64,000 nt of DNA from NCBI GenBank assembly GCA_001298575.1, contig LJCV01000022.1:1-64000 (forward strand), read 5' to 3'. The notes under the pieces are model-generated. The model was not told where the DNA came from, did not search any database, and was given only the letters and a program-made list of their open reading frames with translations. Positions 1 to 8,641 of this stretch are shown piece by piece. The translations under genes and the position numbers were made by a program. The DNA comes from Actinobacteria bacterium OK074. GTDB taxonomy: Bacteria > Actinomycetota > Actinomycetes > Streptomycetales > Streptomycetaceae. Numbering within the stretch: position 1 is the first letter of the stretch; the number at the start of each line of letters is the position of its first letter.

Positions 1-147
1 GGGTGGGGTTGTCGCGGCCGGGGGGGGTGGGGCGGGCGCCGGGGCGGGGGGAGGGGGGAGCGGGGCGCCCCCCCGGCCGGGGCGCCGCGCCCCACCACGC
101 ATGTCCCCCTCCCCCGTCCCACCTCTCCCGTCAGGCATGATGCGCCC

Positions 148-831
148 ATGAACGACCGCCAACCGATCCGTGTCCTGATCGCCGACGACCAGGAGATGGT
201 CCGCACGGGCTTCCGTTTCTTCCTGGAGTCGCAGCCCGACATGACCGTCGTCGCCGAGGCCGGTGACGGCGAGAGCGCCGTCCGGCTGGCCCGCGAACTA
301 CGGCCGGACGTCTGCCTGTTGGACATCCGCATGCCCCGGCTGGACGGCCTGGAGGCGACCCGACTGCTGGCCGGTCCCGACGTGGCCGATCCGCTGCGGG
401 TGGTCGTGGTCACCACGTTCGACCTGGACGAGTACGTCTACGGGGCGCTGCGCGGCGGTGCCTGCGGCTTCCTGCTCAAGGACTCCGGGCCGCAACTGCT
501 GGCGGAGGCGGTGCGGGCGGCGGCGGTCGGCGACTCCCTGGTCTCGCCGTCGGTCACGGTACGGCTGCTCAAGCATCTGACGGCGGCGCCCGAGCAGCCC
601 GCCGCGCCCGAACCGCCGAGCCCGCGCGAGCCGCTCACCGAGCGGGAGCTGGACGTGGTCCGGCTGGTGGCGCAGGGCCGTACCAACGCGGAGATCGCCG
701 CGGAGATGTACGTGTCGCTGTCCACGGTCAAGACGCACCTGGGCAGCATCCAGCTCAAGCTCTCGGCCCGCAACCGGGTGGAGATCGCCGCGTGGGCCTG
801 GCAGTCGGGGACGGCGGGGCCGCGGTCGTAG
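148..831 (+). CDS. NarL/FixJ-family response regulator
   Basis: Cytoplasmic DNA-binding response regulator, 227 residues, normal for the NarL/FixJ family. The receiver domain covers about residues 8-125, with the acidic pair D13-D14, phospho-acceptor D59 in the LLDIRMP stretch and the conserved lysine K111 in FLLKDS. A Pro-rich linker (about 148-160) leads to a LuxR-type helix-turn-helix at about 162-220 (LTERELDVVRLVAQG, then STVKTHLGSI). The start has no good ribosome binding site but fits the receiver fold. The partner histidine kinase would be expected just upstream and is not in this window. It converges on the next gene with only 15 bases between the stops. Target genes cannot be inferred. 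Confidence 0.93.
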   Translation: MNDRQPIRVLIADDQEMVRTGFRFFLESQPDMTVVAEAGDGESAVRLARELRPDVCLLDIRMPRLDGLEATRLLAGPDVADPLRVVVVTTFDLDEYVYGALRGGACGFLLKDSGPQLLAEAVRAAAVGDSLVSPSVTVRLLKHLTAAPEQPAAPEPPSPREPLTERELDVVRLVAQGRTNAEIAAEMYVSLSTVKTHLGSIQLKLSARNRVEIAAWAWQSGTAGPRS

Positions 832-846
832 CCCCCCGGCCCCACG

Positions 847-1233
847 TCAGGCGAGCGTCACGCGGATGCCCACCGTGCCCGCCCGGCCCCGGCGCAGGCG
901 GCTGCCGAGCAGCACGGCGCGGCCCGAGACCCCGTACTTGCGGGCGACCAGGCCGCGGTAGCGGTCGGTGGTCGCCGGGTCGCAGATCTCGGCGGTGGCC
1001 GGGACCTGTTCGCCGGTCGGGTTGCCGCGCACGTCGCAGGGGCCGACGAGGACGTCGGCACGGCGGCGGATCCGCTTGACCTTCCACGAATCCGCCGGCG
1101 TCCAGACGCCGAGCGTCTCGCCGTCCCGTACCACCCACACCGGGGTGGCGGCCTGCGAGCCGTCCTTCTTGTAGCTGGTGATCAGCAGGTATTTGCCGCT
1201 GCCGAGCCGGTCCAGTACGCCGTCGTCGTCCAT
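847..1233 (-). CDS. PPOX-class F420/flavin-dependent small enzyme
   Basis: A 128-residue split-barrel protein of the pyridoxamine-5'-phosphate-oxidase-like group that in actinomycetes commonly binds F420 or FMN. The N-terminus (YLLITSYKKDGSQAATPVWVV) is the typical first strands of the barrel, and the VRGNPTGEQ loop is the usual cofactor-contact region. There is no signal peptide or membrane segment. It lies 26 bases after gudD on the same strand, so it could be read through from the glucarate operon, but nothing else ties it to that pathway. The ATG has no clear ribosome binding site. Substrate unknown. Confidence 0.8.
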   Translation of the reverse strand: MDDDGVLDRLGSGKYLLITSYKKDGSQAATPVWVVRDGETLGVWTPADSWKVKRIRRRADVLVGPCDVRGNPTGEQVPATAEICDPATTDRYRGLVARKYGVSGRAVLLGSRLRRGRAGTVGIRVTLA

Positions 1234-1259
1234 GACGGCAGTCTAGGACCGGTCGCGGG

Positions 1260-2516
1260 TCACCACCGAGGCAGCTTCAGTTCGTAATCCGGCTCGAACC
1301 GCTGCATGTATCCGGTGTCGTCCCGGCTGCGTACGCCGGACGCCACGTAGCGGCGGTGCAGCCGGTCGAGGACGTCGTGGTCGAGTTCGACGCCGAGGCC
1401 GGGGCCGGTGGGCACCTTGATCGCTCCGTCGCGCAGTTCGAGGACGCCGGGGACGATCACGTCGTCCGCGTGGTTCCACGGGTAGTGCGTGTCGCAGGAG
1501 TGGTCCAGGTTGGGGATGGCCGCCGCGACATGGGTCATGGCGGCCAGGCTGATGCCCAGGTGCGAGTTGGAGTGCATGGACAGCGCGATGCCGAACGCCT
1601 CGCAGACGGCGGCGAGTTCGCGGGTACGGCGCAGTCCGCCCCAGTAGTGGTGGTCGGTGAGCAGGACCTGGATCGCGTTCTGCTCGATCGCGGGCTTGAG
1701 GTGCTCCCAGGCGATCACGCACATGTTGGTGGCCAGCGGCAGCGGCGAGCCCTTGGCCACCTCGGCCATGTCCGGGATGCCCTTGGTGGGGTCCTCCAAG
1801 TACTCCAGGACACCGTCGAGTTCACGGGCGACGTACTGGGAGGTCGCCACCGTCCAGGCGGTGTTGGGGTCCAGGCGCAGCGGCTGTCCGGGGAACGCCT
1901 CGGCCAGCGCCCTGATCGCGGCGATCTCCTCGTCGGGCGGGAAGACGCCGCCCTTGAGCTTGAACGAGCGGAAGCCGTACCGCTCCTGCATCAGCCGGGC
2001 CTGTTCGACGATGCCGGCCGGGTCGAGGGCGGCGCCCCAGTCGTCGCCGATCGCGGGGCGGCCGTCGAGTTCGGGGTGTTCGGCCCACTTGTAGAACAGG
2101 TACGCGGCGAACGGGACTTCGTCGCGGACCGTGCCGCCGAGCAGGTCGCTGACCGGCCGCTCAAGGAGCTTGCCCTGGGCGTCGAGGCAGGCGACCTCGA
2201 CGGCGGAGCTGGTCCAGCCGCGCTCGTGGGAGCTGGGCACGGTGGGCCGCAGGGCGGCGTCGATCGCGGCCATGACGGCGGTGGTCTCGAAGACGTCCAT
2301 GCCGACGACGACCTTGGCCGCGGCCTGAAGTCGTTCCAGGCGGACGGTGCCCCCGGGGGACTCGCCGAGGCCCACCGTGCCGTCCTCCAGGACGAGTTGG
2401 AGCACGACACGCAGGGCGAGGGGTTCGTGGACGCCGTTGGAGTTGAGCAGCGGCGGGTCGCCGAAGGCGATCGGGGTGACGATCAGTTCGCGGATCCGGG
2501 TTGCCTTGCCGCTCAT
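1260..2516 (-). CDS. gudD: glucarate dehydratase (enolase superfamily)
   Basis: Converts D-glucarate to 5-dehydro-4-deoxy-D-glucarate in the cytoplasm. At 418 residues it is close to the usual family length. Visible enolase-superfamily features are the K-x-K motif in FKLKGGVFPP, metal-binding acids in LRLDPNTAW and YLEDPTKGIPDM, the TNMCV strand, DHHYWGGLRRT, and the catalytic His region HSNSHLGISLAAMTH. Its ATG overlaps the stop of kdgD by four bases (ATGA), so the two are translationally coupled and encode consecutive steps. It is the last clear gene of the glucarate operon. Together with kdgD and the ABC transporter this gives uptake and conversion to 2,5-dioxopentanoate; the final dehydrogenase is not in the window. 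Confidence 0.93.
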   Translation of the reverse strand: MSGKATRIRELIVTPIAFGDPPLLNSNGVHEPLALRVVLQLVLEDGTVGLGESPGGTVRLERLQAAAKVVVGMDVFETTAVMAAIDAALRPTVPSSHERGWTSSAVEVACLDAQGKLLERPVSDLLGGTVRDEVPFAAYLFYKWAEHPELDGRPAIGDDWGAALDPAGIVEQARLMQERYGFRSFKLKGGVFPPDEEIAAIRALAEAFPGQPLRLDPNTAWTVATSQYVARELDGVLEYLEDPTKGIPDMAEVAKGSPLPLATNMCVIAWEHLKPAIEQNAIQVLLTDHHYWGGLRRTRELAAVCEAFGIALSMHSNSHLGISLAAMTHVAAAIPNLDHSCDTHYPWNHADDVIVPGVLELRDGAIKVPTGPGLGVELDHDVLDRLHRRYVASGVRSRDDTGYMQRFEPDYELKLPRW

Positions 2517-3421
2517 GCGCGCGCTACCTCCAGGCCGTGGTCGATCAGTTTCGCGAGCCGGGCGACGTGCTCCGGCGTCGGGTCGAGCAGGGGGGCGCGG
2601 ACGCCGCCGACGTCGAGGCCGCGCAGGGTCACCCCGGCCTTGATCAGCGCGACCGCGTAGCCGGGCACCTCGTCGCGGAGGGCGACCAGGGGGCCGTAGA
2701 ACTCGTCGAGGAGGGTGTCCACGAGGGTCTGGTCGCCCTCGTCGAGGGCGCGGTGGAAGGCGAGGGCGATCTCGGGGGCGAAGGCGAACACCGCGGAGGA
2801 GTACAGGCCGACGCCGATGCCGCGGTAGGCGGGGGCGGTCATCTCGGCGGTGGGCAGGCCGTTGAAGAACTGGAAGTCCGCGGTGCCCGGGACGGCGCGG
2901 ACCGCGCGCACGATGCGGTGCATGTTCTCGATGTCGCCGAGGCCGTCCTTGAGGCCGGTCACACCGGGCAGGGCGGCGATCTCGGCGGCGGTGGCCGGGG
3001 TGAGGCGGGCGGTGCCGCGCTGGTAGAAGATCGTGGGCAGGGCGGTGGCCCCGGTGACCTCCTCGACGTAGCGGACGAGGCCCTGTTGCGGGGCGCTGAC
3101 CAGGTAGGGCGGCAGCAGCAGGAGGCCGTCGGCGCCGGCGCCCTCGATACGGGCCGCCTGGTCGCGGGCGACCGGCGGCGGGCCGCCCGCCGCGGCGAGC
3201 ACGGGCACGCGCCCGGCGGCCACCTCGACCGCGACACGGGTGGCCGTCTCGATCTCGTCCGGGGTCAGGGCGTGGAACTCGCCGGTGCCGCAGGCGACGA
3301 AGACGCCGCCCGCGCCGGCGTCGACCCCGGCCCCGATGTGCCGGGCGAGCCGTTCTTCGTCCAGTGAGCCGTCCGCCGCGAACGGCGTGACGGGGAAGAA
3401 CAGCACTCCTTGGAACTTCAT
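2513..3421 (-). CDS. kdgD: 5-dehydro-4-deoxyglucarate dehydratase
   Basis: DHDPS/NAL-superfamily lyase of 302 residues that dehydrates and decarboxylates 5-dehydro-4-deoxyglucarate to 2,5-dioxopentanoate. Key features are the N-terminal FFPVTPFAADGSLDEE barrel start, the GTGEFHAL substrate-binding loop, the Tyr of FYQRGTARL and the Schiff-base Lys in GVTGLKDGLGD. The ATG is preceded by GAGGG at a short spacing. It follows the permease gene by 30 bases and overlaps gudD. Specificity is supported mainly by the coupling to gudD, because the superfamily contains many aldolases. Confidence 0.92.
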   Translation of the reverse strand: MKFQGVLFFPVTPFAADGSLDEERLARHIGAGVDAGAGGVFVACGTGEFHALTPDEIETATRVAVEVAAGRVPVLAAAGGPPPVARDQAARIEGAGADGLLLLPPYLVSAPQQGLVRYVEEVTGATALPTIFYQRGTARLTPATAAEIAALPGVTGLKDGLGDIENMHRIVRAVRAVPGTADFQFFNGLPTAEMTAPAYRGIGVGLYSSAVFAFAPEIALAFHRALDEGDQTLVDTLLDEFYGPLVALRDEVPGYAVALIKAGVTLRGLDVGGVRAPLLDPTPEHVARLAKLIDHGLEVARA

Positions 3422-3451
3422 GTTTCCCTCAAGATTACGTGTGGGGGGGTG

Positions 3452-4417
3452 TCAGCCCTTGGTGGCGCCGGCGGCGATGCCGGTGACCAGCGAGCGCTGG
3501 AGGAGCAGGTAGACGACGAGGCTGGGGACGAGCGCGATGACCGCGCCGGCGAGTACCACCCCGGAGCCGACCTCGGGGTCGGTACGCAGGATGGACAGGG
3601 CGACGGTGACCGTGTAGTCGGTGGGGTCCTTGGCGGCGATCAGGGGCAGCAGGTACTGGTCCCAGATCATGATGAAGCCGAGGACTCCGGCGACGCCGAG
3701 GGCGGGTTTGCACAGCGGCAGGACGACCTGCCACAGCATGCGGAGTTCGCCGACGCCGTCGAGCCGGGCGGCCTCCTCGATCTCGGTGGGGATGTCCTTC
3801 ATGAACTCCGTCAGGAGCATGATCGAGAAGCCCCAGGCGCCGAGCGGGAGGATGACGGCCCAGGCGGTGCCCTTGAGGTCGATGCCGAGGACCGGGACGT
3901 GGCCCAGGACCAGGGACAGCGGGATGGCGATGACCTCTTCGGGGAGCATCATCGTGAGCATGAACAGGGTCAGGATCAGGGCCTGGCCGCGGAAGCGGTG
4001 GCGGGCCAGCGCGTAGGCGGCGAGCACCGACACGGCGAGCTGGAGGAGCAGGCCGCCGCCCGCGATGACCAGCGAGTTGGTGAAGTAGTCCCAGATGCCG
4101 CGCTCGCCGGCCACCTTGAAGTTGAGCATGGTGGAGTCGTGCGGCAGGAAGGACAGCGAGGAGCCGCTGGCGTGGTTGCTGAAGGCCCCGGCGAAGATCG
4201 TCACGAAGGGCGCCGCGAAGATCAGCAGGGCGAGCGCGCACAGCACGATCCGCAGGGCCAGGCCCGCGCCCGGCTTGTCGCTCCAGCCGAGCGCGGTGTC
4301 GAAGCGGGCGGGCGTGGTGGGGGGGGGGGGCGCGGCCTTCCCGGACCGCTTCCCCGAGGGGGACCCGGAGGGGTTGCCCGACGGAGTCAGGACCGGGTCG
4401 AGGGCGGGGGCGCTCAT
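3452..4417 (-). CDS. carbohydrate ABC transporter permease, MalG type
   Basis: Inner-membrane permease of 321 residues, read with the MalF-type gene upstream. The first 45 or so residues are a Pro/Ser-rich cytoplasmic tail repeating SGNPSGSPSGKRSG. About six membrane helices follow, with the EAA loop EEAARLDGVGELRMLWQVVLP that contacts the ATPase. Start chosen at the ATG overlapping the previous stop (ATGA). A run of 12 G at 4319-4330 encodes a proline stretch near residue 32; a one-base slip there would truncate the protein. No ATPase gene lies in the operon, as is common for Streptomyces sugar importers that share an MsiK-type ATPase. Substrate inferred as glucarate or a related sugar acid from kdgD/gudD. 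Confidence 0.92.
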   Translation of the reverse strand: MSAPALDPVLTPSGNPSGSPSGKRSGKAAPPPPTTPARFDTALGWSDKPGAGLALRIVLCALALLIFAAPFVTIFAGAFSNHASGSSLSFLPHDSTMLNFKVAGERGIWDYFTNSLVIAGGGLLLQLAVSVLAAYALARHRFRGQALILTLFMLTMMLPEEVIAIPLSLVLGHVPVLGIDLKGTAWAVILPLGAWGFSIMLLTEFMKDIPTEIEEAARLDGVGELRMLWQVVLPLCKPALGVAGVLGFIMIWDQYLLPLIAAKDPTDYTVTVALSILRTDPEVGSGVVLAGAVIALVPSLVVYLLLQRSLVTGIAAGATKG

Positions 4418-5361
4418 CGCTGGTCTCCCCTCGTGCGGAAGTAGTTGACGGTCACGGTCAGCAGCAGCGTCACGGCGAGCAGGACCACGGAGGCCGCGGA
4501 GGCGCCGCCGATGTCGTTGCGGGTGAAGCCGAGGGTGTAGGCGCGGGTCATCCACACCTCGGTGGACCCGGCGGGGCCGCCGCTGGTGAGGACGTACACC
4601 TCGGTGAAGACCCGCAGGACGCGGATGGCGGCGAGGGTGAGGACGATGCCCATGGCGGGGCGGATCGCGGGCAATGTGATGTACCGCAGCCGCTGCACCA
4701 GCGAGACCCCGTCCATGGCGGCGGCCTCGTACAGGGACCGGTCCACGCCCGCGAGCCCGGCGAGGATGATCACCATGTTGTAGGGGGCGCCGATCCAGAT
4801 GCCCATGGCCATGGTCGACCACAGGGCGAGGTCGGGGTTGTCGATGAACGGCACCGGGCCGATGCCGATGAACCCGAGGAAGTGGTTGATGAGGCCGTCG
4901 GAGGTCGGGTAGTACATCAGCCGCCACAGTTCGCCGACGACGGCGGTGGCGGTGACCACCGGCAGGAAGACCGCGGTCCGCATGATCTTCAGCGAGCGGG
5001 CCTGGCCCTCCAGGAGCAGGGCGAGCAGGAAGCCGACGAGGATCGCGCCGAACGCCTGGCCGAGGCCCAGGACGAGGGTGTGGCCGATGGCTTCCTGGAA
5101 GCGGTGGTCGGTCAGGACCCGGGTGTAGTTGTCGAGGCCGATGTACTTGTCGCCGAGGAAGGGCCGCACCTCGAAGAAGCTCAGCCAGATGCCCTTGGCC
5201 ATCGGGTAGAACTTGAAGACGAGGGCGAGCAGCAGGCCCGGGGCGAGGAACAGCCACGGGAGGACGGCCTTCTTGGTGAGGACCCGGGTCGGCGCGCTCT
5301 TGCCGAGGCGGCTTCCGTCCGGCGCGGAGGGCGCTCCGGGCGTGGTCACGGTCGCGGTCAT
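4414..5361 (-). CDS. sugar ABC transporter permease, MalF type
   Basis: Membrane permease of 315 residues with about six transmembrane helices, starting at LPWLFLAPGLLLALVFKFYP. The EAA loop YEAAAMDGVSLVQRLRYITLP is intact. It overlaps the solute-binding gene upstream and the second permease downstream by four bases each, so all three are translationally coupled. It forms the heterodimeric channel with the MalG-type permease. Substrate inferred from context to be glucarate or a related hexarate. Confidence 0.93.
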   Translation of the reverse strand: MTATVTTPGAPSAPDGSRLGKSAPTRVLTKKAVLPWLFLAPGLLLALVFKFYPMAKGIWLSFFEVRPFLGDKYIGLDNYTRVLTDHRFQEAIGHTLVLGLGQAFGAILVGFLLALLLEGQARSLKIMRTAVFLPVVTATAVVGELWRLMYYPTSDGLINHFLGFIGIGPVPFIDNPDLALWSTMAMGIWIGAPYNMVIILAGLAGVDRSLYEAAAMDGVSLVQRLRYITLPAIRPAMGIVLTLAAIRVLRVFTEVYVLTSGGPAGSTEVWMTRAYTLGFTRNDIGGASAASVVLLAVTLLLTVTVNYFRTRGDQR

Positions 5362-6686
5362 TTCAGCAGGTCCTGGTCCTTGAGGTCACCGGCGAGGGTG
5401 GCGTTGAGCTCCTTGAGGCCCGACTCGACGTCGCTGCCGCAGTACGTGAACAGGGCGTTGAGGCTGTCGGCGGTGTCCTGCTTGATCGAGGAGAAGTCGG
5501 GGGCGTTGGGGAACGCCTCGCCGGTGTCCTCGTACGCCTTCTGGACGACGCTCCAGCGGGGGTCGTCGCGCACGGTGGCCGCGTCCAGCGTGGAGTTGAC
5601 GGGGATGCGGACGACGGGCTGGTGGCCGTCGGTGCCGACCATGGCGAGCTTCTGGCCCTCGGGCGAGATCAGGAAGGCGGCGAGTGCCTTCTCCTGCTCG
5701 GTCTTGCCGGTCTTGGCGCCGAAGTAGATGTTCTCGCCGTCGGCCAGCACGTCCGCGCTCGCGGGGCCCGCGGGGGCCGGGACGACCTCGTACTTGTTCT
5801 TGCCGGGCGTCGCGTCGAAGGTGGCGATGTTGTAGGGGCCGGTGAGGTACATCCCGGCGTTGCCGTCCTGGAAGTTGGTGGCCGTGGAGGTGACGGCGGT
5901 GAGCGCGCCGGGCTGGACGACGTTCTTCTTGCCGCAGAAGAGGTTGTCCTTCATCCAGGTGACGGTCTGCACGGCGGCCGCGGAGTCGACGACCGGGGTG
6001 TAGCCGCTGCCGTCCTTCTCGATGATCTTCGCGCCGCCCTGCCACAGGAAGCTCGCGCCCCACCAGGCCGCGTAGCCGTTCTGGGCGCTGCCGGGGACGA
6101 CCATGCCGTACGTGTCGGCCTTGCCGTCGCCGTCGGGGTCCTCGGTGGCGAACGCCTGGGCGACCTTGAGCATCTCCTGCCAGGTCGTGGGCGCCTGGAG
6201 GCCGAGCTTCTTGAGCCAGTCCTTGCGGATCATCAGGGTCTGGGCCTGGCGGGAGTAGGGGATGCCGTAGTGCTTGCCGTCGACGCCCACGGTGGAGGAC
6301 CAGGTTTTGTCGGTGATCTCGTCGCCGCCGGCGATGGACGCCGGGTCGACGGTCTTCAGCAGGCCCTGCCGCTGGTAGGCACCCATCAGCGCGGTGTCGT
6401 TGATCATGACGTCGGGGAGATCCTTGGTGGACGCCCGGCTCTGGAGCTGCTGGTCGAAGTTGATGACCGGCTGGTAGTCGATCTTGATGCCGGTCTTCTT
6501 GGTGAAGGCGGCGAACACGCGGTCGTAGGTGGCGGCGGGGTCCGGGTTGCTCCGGGTCCACACCTCCAGCGTGTTCGGGTCACCGCTGGAGGCACTGCCG
6601 GAGCCGCCGCAGGCGGCCGCCCCGAACAGGAGCCCGGCAGCGGCAAGCGTGGCGGCCAGGCGGCGACTTCGTCGGCGGTCCCCCAT
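5358..6686 (-). CDS. extracellular solute-binding lipoprotein (family 1)
   Basis: Sugar-binding lipoprotein of an ABC importer. It has an Arg-rich n-region (GDRRRSRRLAATLAAAG), a hydrophobic core and a lipobox ending in C after LLFGAAA, followed by a Gly/Ser linker. The mature part has the family-1 binding-protein pattern (LEVWTRSNPDP near the start; GMYLTGPYNIATF and YFGAKTGK further in). I start it at the ATG at 6686, which has GGAG seven bases upstream; a second ATG at 6707 would add seven residues ahead of the Arg-rich region. It is the first gene of the glucarate operon, and the imperfect 9-bp inverted repeat at 6708-6730 immediately upstream is a likely operator. Confidence 0.92.
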   Translation of the reverse strand: MGDRRRSRRLAATLAAAGLLFGAAACGGSGSASSGDPNTLEVWTRSNPDPAATYDRVFAAFTKKTGIKIDYQPVINFDQQLQSRASTKDLPDVMINDTALMGAYQRQGLLKTVDPASIAGGDEITDKTWSSTVGVDGKHYGIPYSRQAQTLMIRKDWLKKLGLQAPTTWQEMLKVAQAFATEDPDGDGKADTYGMVVPGSAQNGYAAWWGASFLWQGGAKIIEKDGSGYTPVVDSAAAVQTVTWMKDNLFCGKKNVVQPGALTAVTSTATNFQDGNAGMYLTGPYNIATFDATPGKNKYEVVPAPAGPASADVLADGENIYFGAKTGKTEQEKALAAFLISPEGQKLAMVGTDGHQPVVRIPVNSTLDAATVRDDPRWSVVQKAYEDTGEAFPNAPDFSSIKQDTADSLNALFTYCGSDVESGLKELNATLAGDLKDQDLLK

Positions 6687-6707
6687 GGGCACACTCCGTT
6701 TGTTCAT

Positions 6708-6730
6708 ATCCGTGAACTCTCTTCACGAAT
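6708..6730. promoter_or_regulatory. candidate operator of the glucarate operon
   Basis: Nine-base inverted repeat ATCCGTGAA / TTCACGAAT around a 5-base centre, with one mismatch, between the likely start of the solute-binding gene and its promoter region. A further perfect 7-base inverted pair (ACGAATC at 6725-6731 and GATTCGT at 6753-6759) overlaps it. The geometry suits a dimeric repressor; no regulator gene is adjacent, so its identity is unknown. Confidence 0.5.
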
Positions 6731-6846
6731 CTAAATGATCGCCGTAAGCTTCGATTCGTTTCCTCCCCATGTCAATACATGGCCGCAAGGTTTCTCCCGT
6801 GTCACAGGTTTACGACGAGGTGACCACCCGTTCGCGGACATGACGA

Positions 6847-6884
6847 AGGGCGTCGGTCCGGCCGTCCGGCCGGTCCGACGCCCT
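6847..6884 (-). terminator. terminator after the HAD phosphatase gene
   Basis: Hairpin with a 10-bp outer stem (AGGGCGTCGG with CCGACGCCCT), a T-T mismatch, and a 6-bp inner stem CCGGCC/GGCCGG around a 4-base loop. It lies 26 bases past the phosphatase stop. There is no U tract, as is usual in Streptomyces. Confidence 0.75.
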
Positions 6885-6910
6885 GGGGCGTGCCGTTCGT
6901 ACCGCGCGGG

Positions 6911-7552
6911 CTAGTCGAGCAGCCCGTCGTAGTCGGGCAGCTTGAAGGTGCGCTCGGCGTGGCCGCCGGTCAGGTCGGACTCGTTGTTGCCGACGTTGGC
7001 GATGATCGTGTAACCCTGCGCCTCCAGCGCCGCGCGGGTGTCCGTCTTGTAGGCGGAGACCTCGTCGAACAGGTCGGGCAGGTCACGGGTGTACAGGCCG
7101 TCGACCGGGTAGCCCACGCTCGTCAGGTTCCACTGGGTGAGGCTCGCGATGATGTTGGGGCGGGCACTGATGAAGAACACCGAGACACCGCGCGACTTGG
7201 CGTACTTCGCCAGCGCCAGGGACGGCTGGAGGGCCGGGGTGGGCAGCTCGTACCAGGGGTGCCAGTGCGTCTCCAGCGTGGTGTTGTCGATGTCGAACAC
7301 GATCGCGAGCTTCTGCCCGGAGGCGTTCGCCGTGCGCTGCCGCACGTACGGCGTCGCGGTGTCGATCACGGCCGTCACATCCGCCTGCCAGGTCGCGTAC
7401 GTGACGTCGGCGGCATCCGCCGTGAGCGCCGCGGCGCTCACGGCGACCGGGGCCGCGGAGGCGGCCGTCGCCGCGGTGACCGTGCCGCCGAGGCCCAGCG
7501 CCACGACCACCGAGACCGCGCCGATCCGGCGCCCCACACCACGTCCAGTCAT
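6911..7552 (-). CDS. secreted HAD-superfamily acid phosphatase
   Basis: Predicted secreted phosphohydrolase of 213 residues related to plant-type/class B acid phosphatases. Signal peptide at about 1-35 (RGVGRRIGAV, then a hydrophobic stretch to TAASAAPVA). All four HAD motifs are visible: DIDNT (nucleophile Asp and acid/base Asp), FFISARP, the Lys of SAYKTDTR, and NVGNNESDL. Start taken at 7552, where GGAG sits six bases upstream; an upstream GTG would add nine hydrophilic residues before the signal peptide. Single gene, with its own terminator. A phosphate-scavenging role is inferred from the family. Confidence 0.87.
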   Translation of the reverse strand: MTGRGVGRRIGAVSVVVALGLGGTVTAATAASAAPVAVSAAALTADAADVTYATWQADVTAVIDTATPYVRQRTANASGQKLAIVFDIDNTTLETHWHPWYELPTPALQPSLALAKYAKSRGVSVFFISARPNIIASLTQWNLTSVGYPVDGLYTRDLPDLFDEVSAYKTDTRAALEAQGYTIIANVGNNESDLTGGHAERTFKLPDYDGLLD

Positions 7553-7714
7553 GTCCGTCTCCTTCTCGCGTCGCTCCACGCCCGTGAGGCGACGGCGGCT
7601 CCGTTGTCAAAGCGGCGACAGACGTCTCGACCATGGCCGCGCCGGACATGTTCACGTCCGGGGGTGGACGTCGGGCCACGGAAGAGTTACTGATTGGTAA
7701 GGAGTTGCCGGTGA

Positions 7715-8602
7715 TCAAGAAGTCGACGCCTGGTGCGCCAGGGGATCGAGCTGCTCGGCCGTGACGTCGTCGGCCGTCGTCGACTCGGTCAGCGGGCGCC
7801 ACCGCTCGTCCTCGGCGAGCAGCTCCCGCCCGGCCGCGGTGGCGTACCGGTAGGCGTCGGCCCCGACCAGCAGGCGCAGCGGCGGCTGCGGCATCGCGAC
7901 GACGTCCAGGACCAGGCGGGCGACCTTGGCGGGGTCGCTGGCGCCGATCGCGTCCGTCTCGTGCATGGCGGCGACGCGGCCCACGGTCCCGGCGTACTCG
8001 GGGCGGACCGGGTCGATGCGCATGGAGGCGCCGCCCCAGTCGGTGCGCATGCCGCCCGGTTCCAGGACGGTGACCTTGATGCCGAGCGGGGCGACCTCGG
8101 CGGCCAGGACGGAGGAGAAGCCGCTGACGGCCCACTTGGCGCTCTGGTAGGCGGCGGCTCCGGGGGTGGCCAGACGGCCGCCGACGGACGAGACCTGCAC
8201 GATGTGTCCGGCGCCCTGGGCGCGCAGGACAGGCAGGGCGGCGCGGGTCAGACGGACGACGCCGAAGAGGTTGGTCTCGACCTGGGCCCGGAAGTCGTCG
8301 AAGTCGACGTGCTCGATGGCCGCGAGGTTGGCGTATCCGGCGTTGTTGACCAGGACGTCGAGGCGCCCGAACCGGTCCACGGCGGTGCGCACGGCGGCTG
8401 CCACCGCCCGGTCGTCGGTCACGTCCAGCGGGACGACGGCGAGCCGGTCGCCGTGAGCGGCGGCCAGGCCGTCCAGGGCGGACGCCCCGCGCGAGCCCGC
8501 GACCACGCGGTGGCCGGCGTCGAGCGCGGCCCGCACGATCTCCAGGCCGAGTCCGCGGGAGGCACCGCTGACCAGGAACACACGGGAAGGGGACGAAGGC
8601 AT
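7715..8602 (-). CDS. short-chain dehydrogenase/reductase
   Basis: Classical SDR of 295 residues. It has the N-terminal NADP-binding GASRGLG motif, VPLDVTD, the NNAGYANL loop, the catalytic Ser (SSVGGRL) and Y-x3-K in AAYQSAK. Start at the ATG with GGAGG seven bases upstream (8602); a longer reading to 8635 lacks such a site. It is divergent from a TetR gene across about 120 bases containing repeated TAACCGGTTGA-like elements, so it is very likely the target of that repressor. Substrate unknown. Confidence 0.88.
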   Translation of the reverse strand: MPSSPSRVFLVSGASRGLGLEIVRAALDAGHRVVAGSRGASALDGLAAAHGDRLAVVPLDVTDDRAVAAAVRTAVDRFGRLDVLVNNAGYANLAAIEHVDFDDFRAQVETNLFGVVRLTRAALPVLRAQGAGHIVQVSSVGGRLATPGAAAYQSAKWAVSGFSSVLAAEVAPLGIKVTVLEPGGMRTDWGGASMRIDPVRPEYAGTVGRVAAMHETDAIGASDPAKVARLVLDVVAMPQPPLRLLVGADAYRYATAAGRELLAEDERWRPLTESTTADDVTAEQLDPLAHQASTS

Positions 8603-8641
8603 GGGAGTTCCTCCGGGTCGGAAGAGTGGGTTCATCGACCG

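Noticed and set aside
1..147. End of an upstream coding gene
   Set aside because: Only G/C runs without a convincing reading frame; nothing can be supported from so short a piece.
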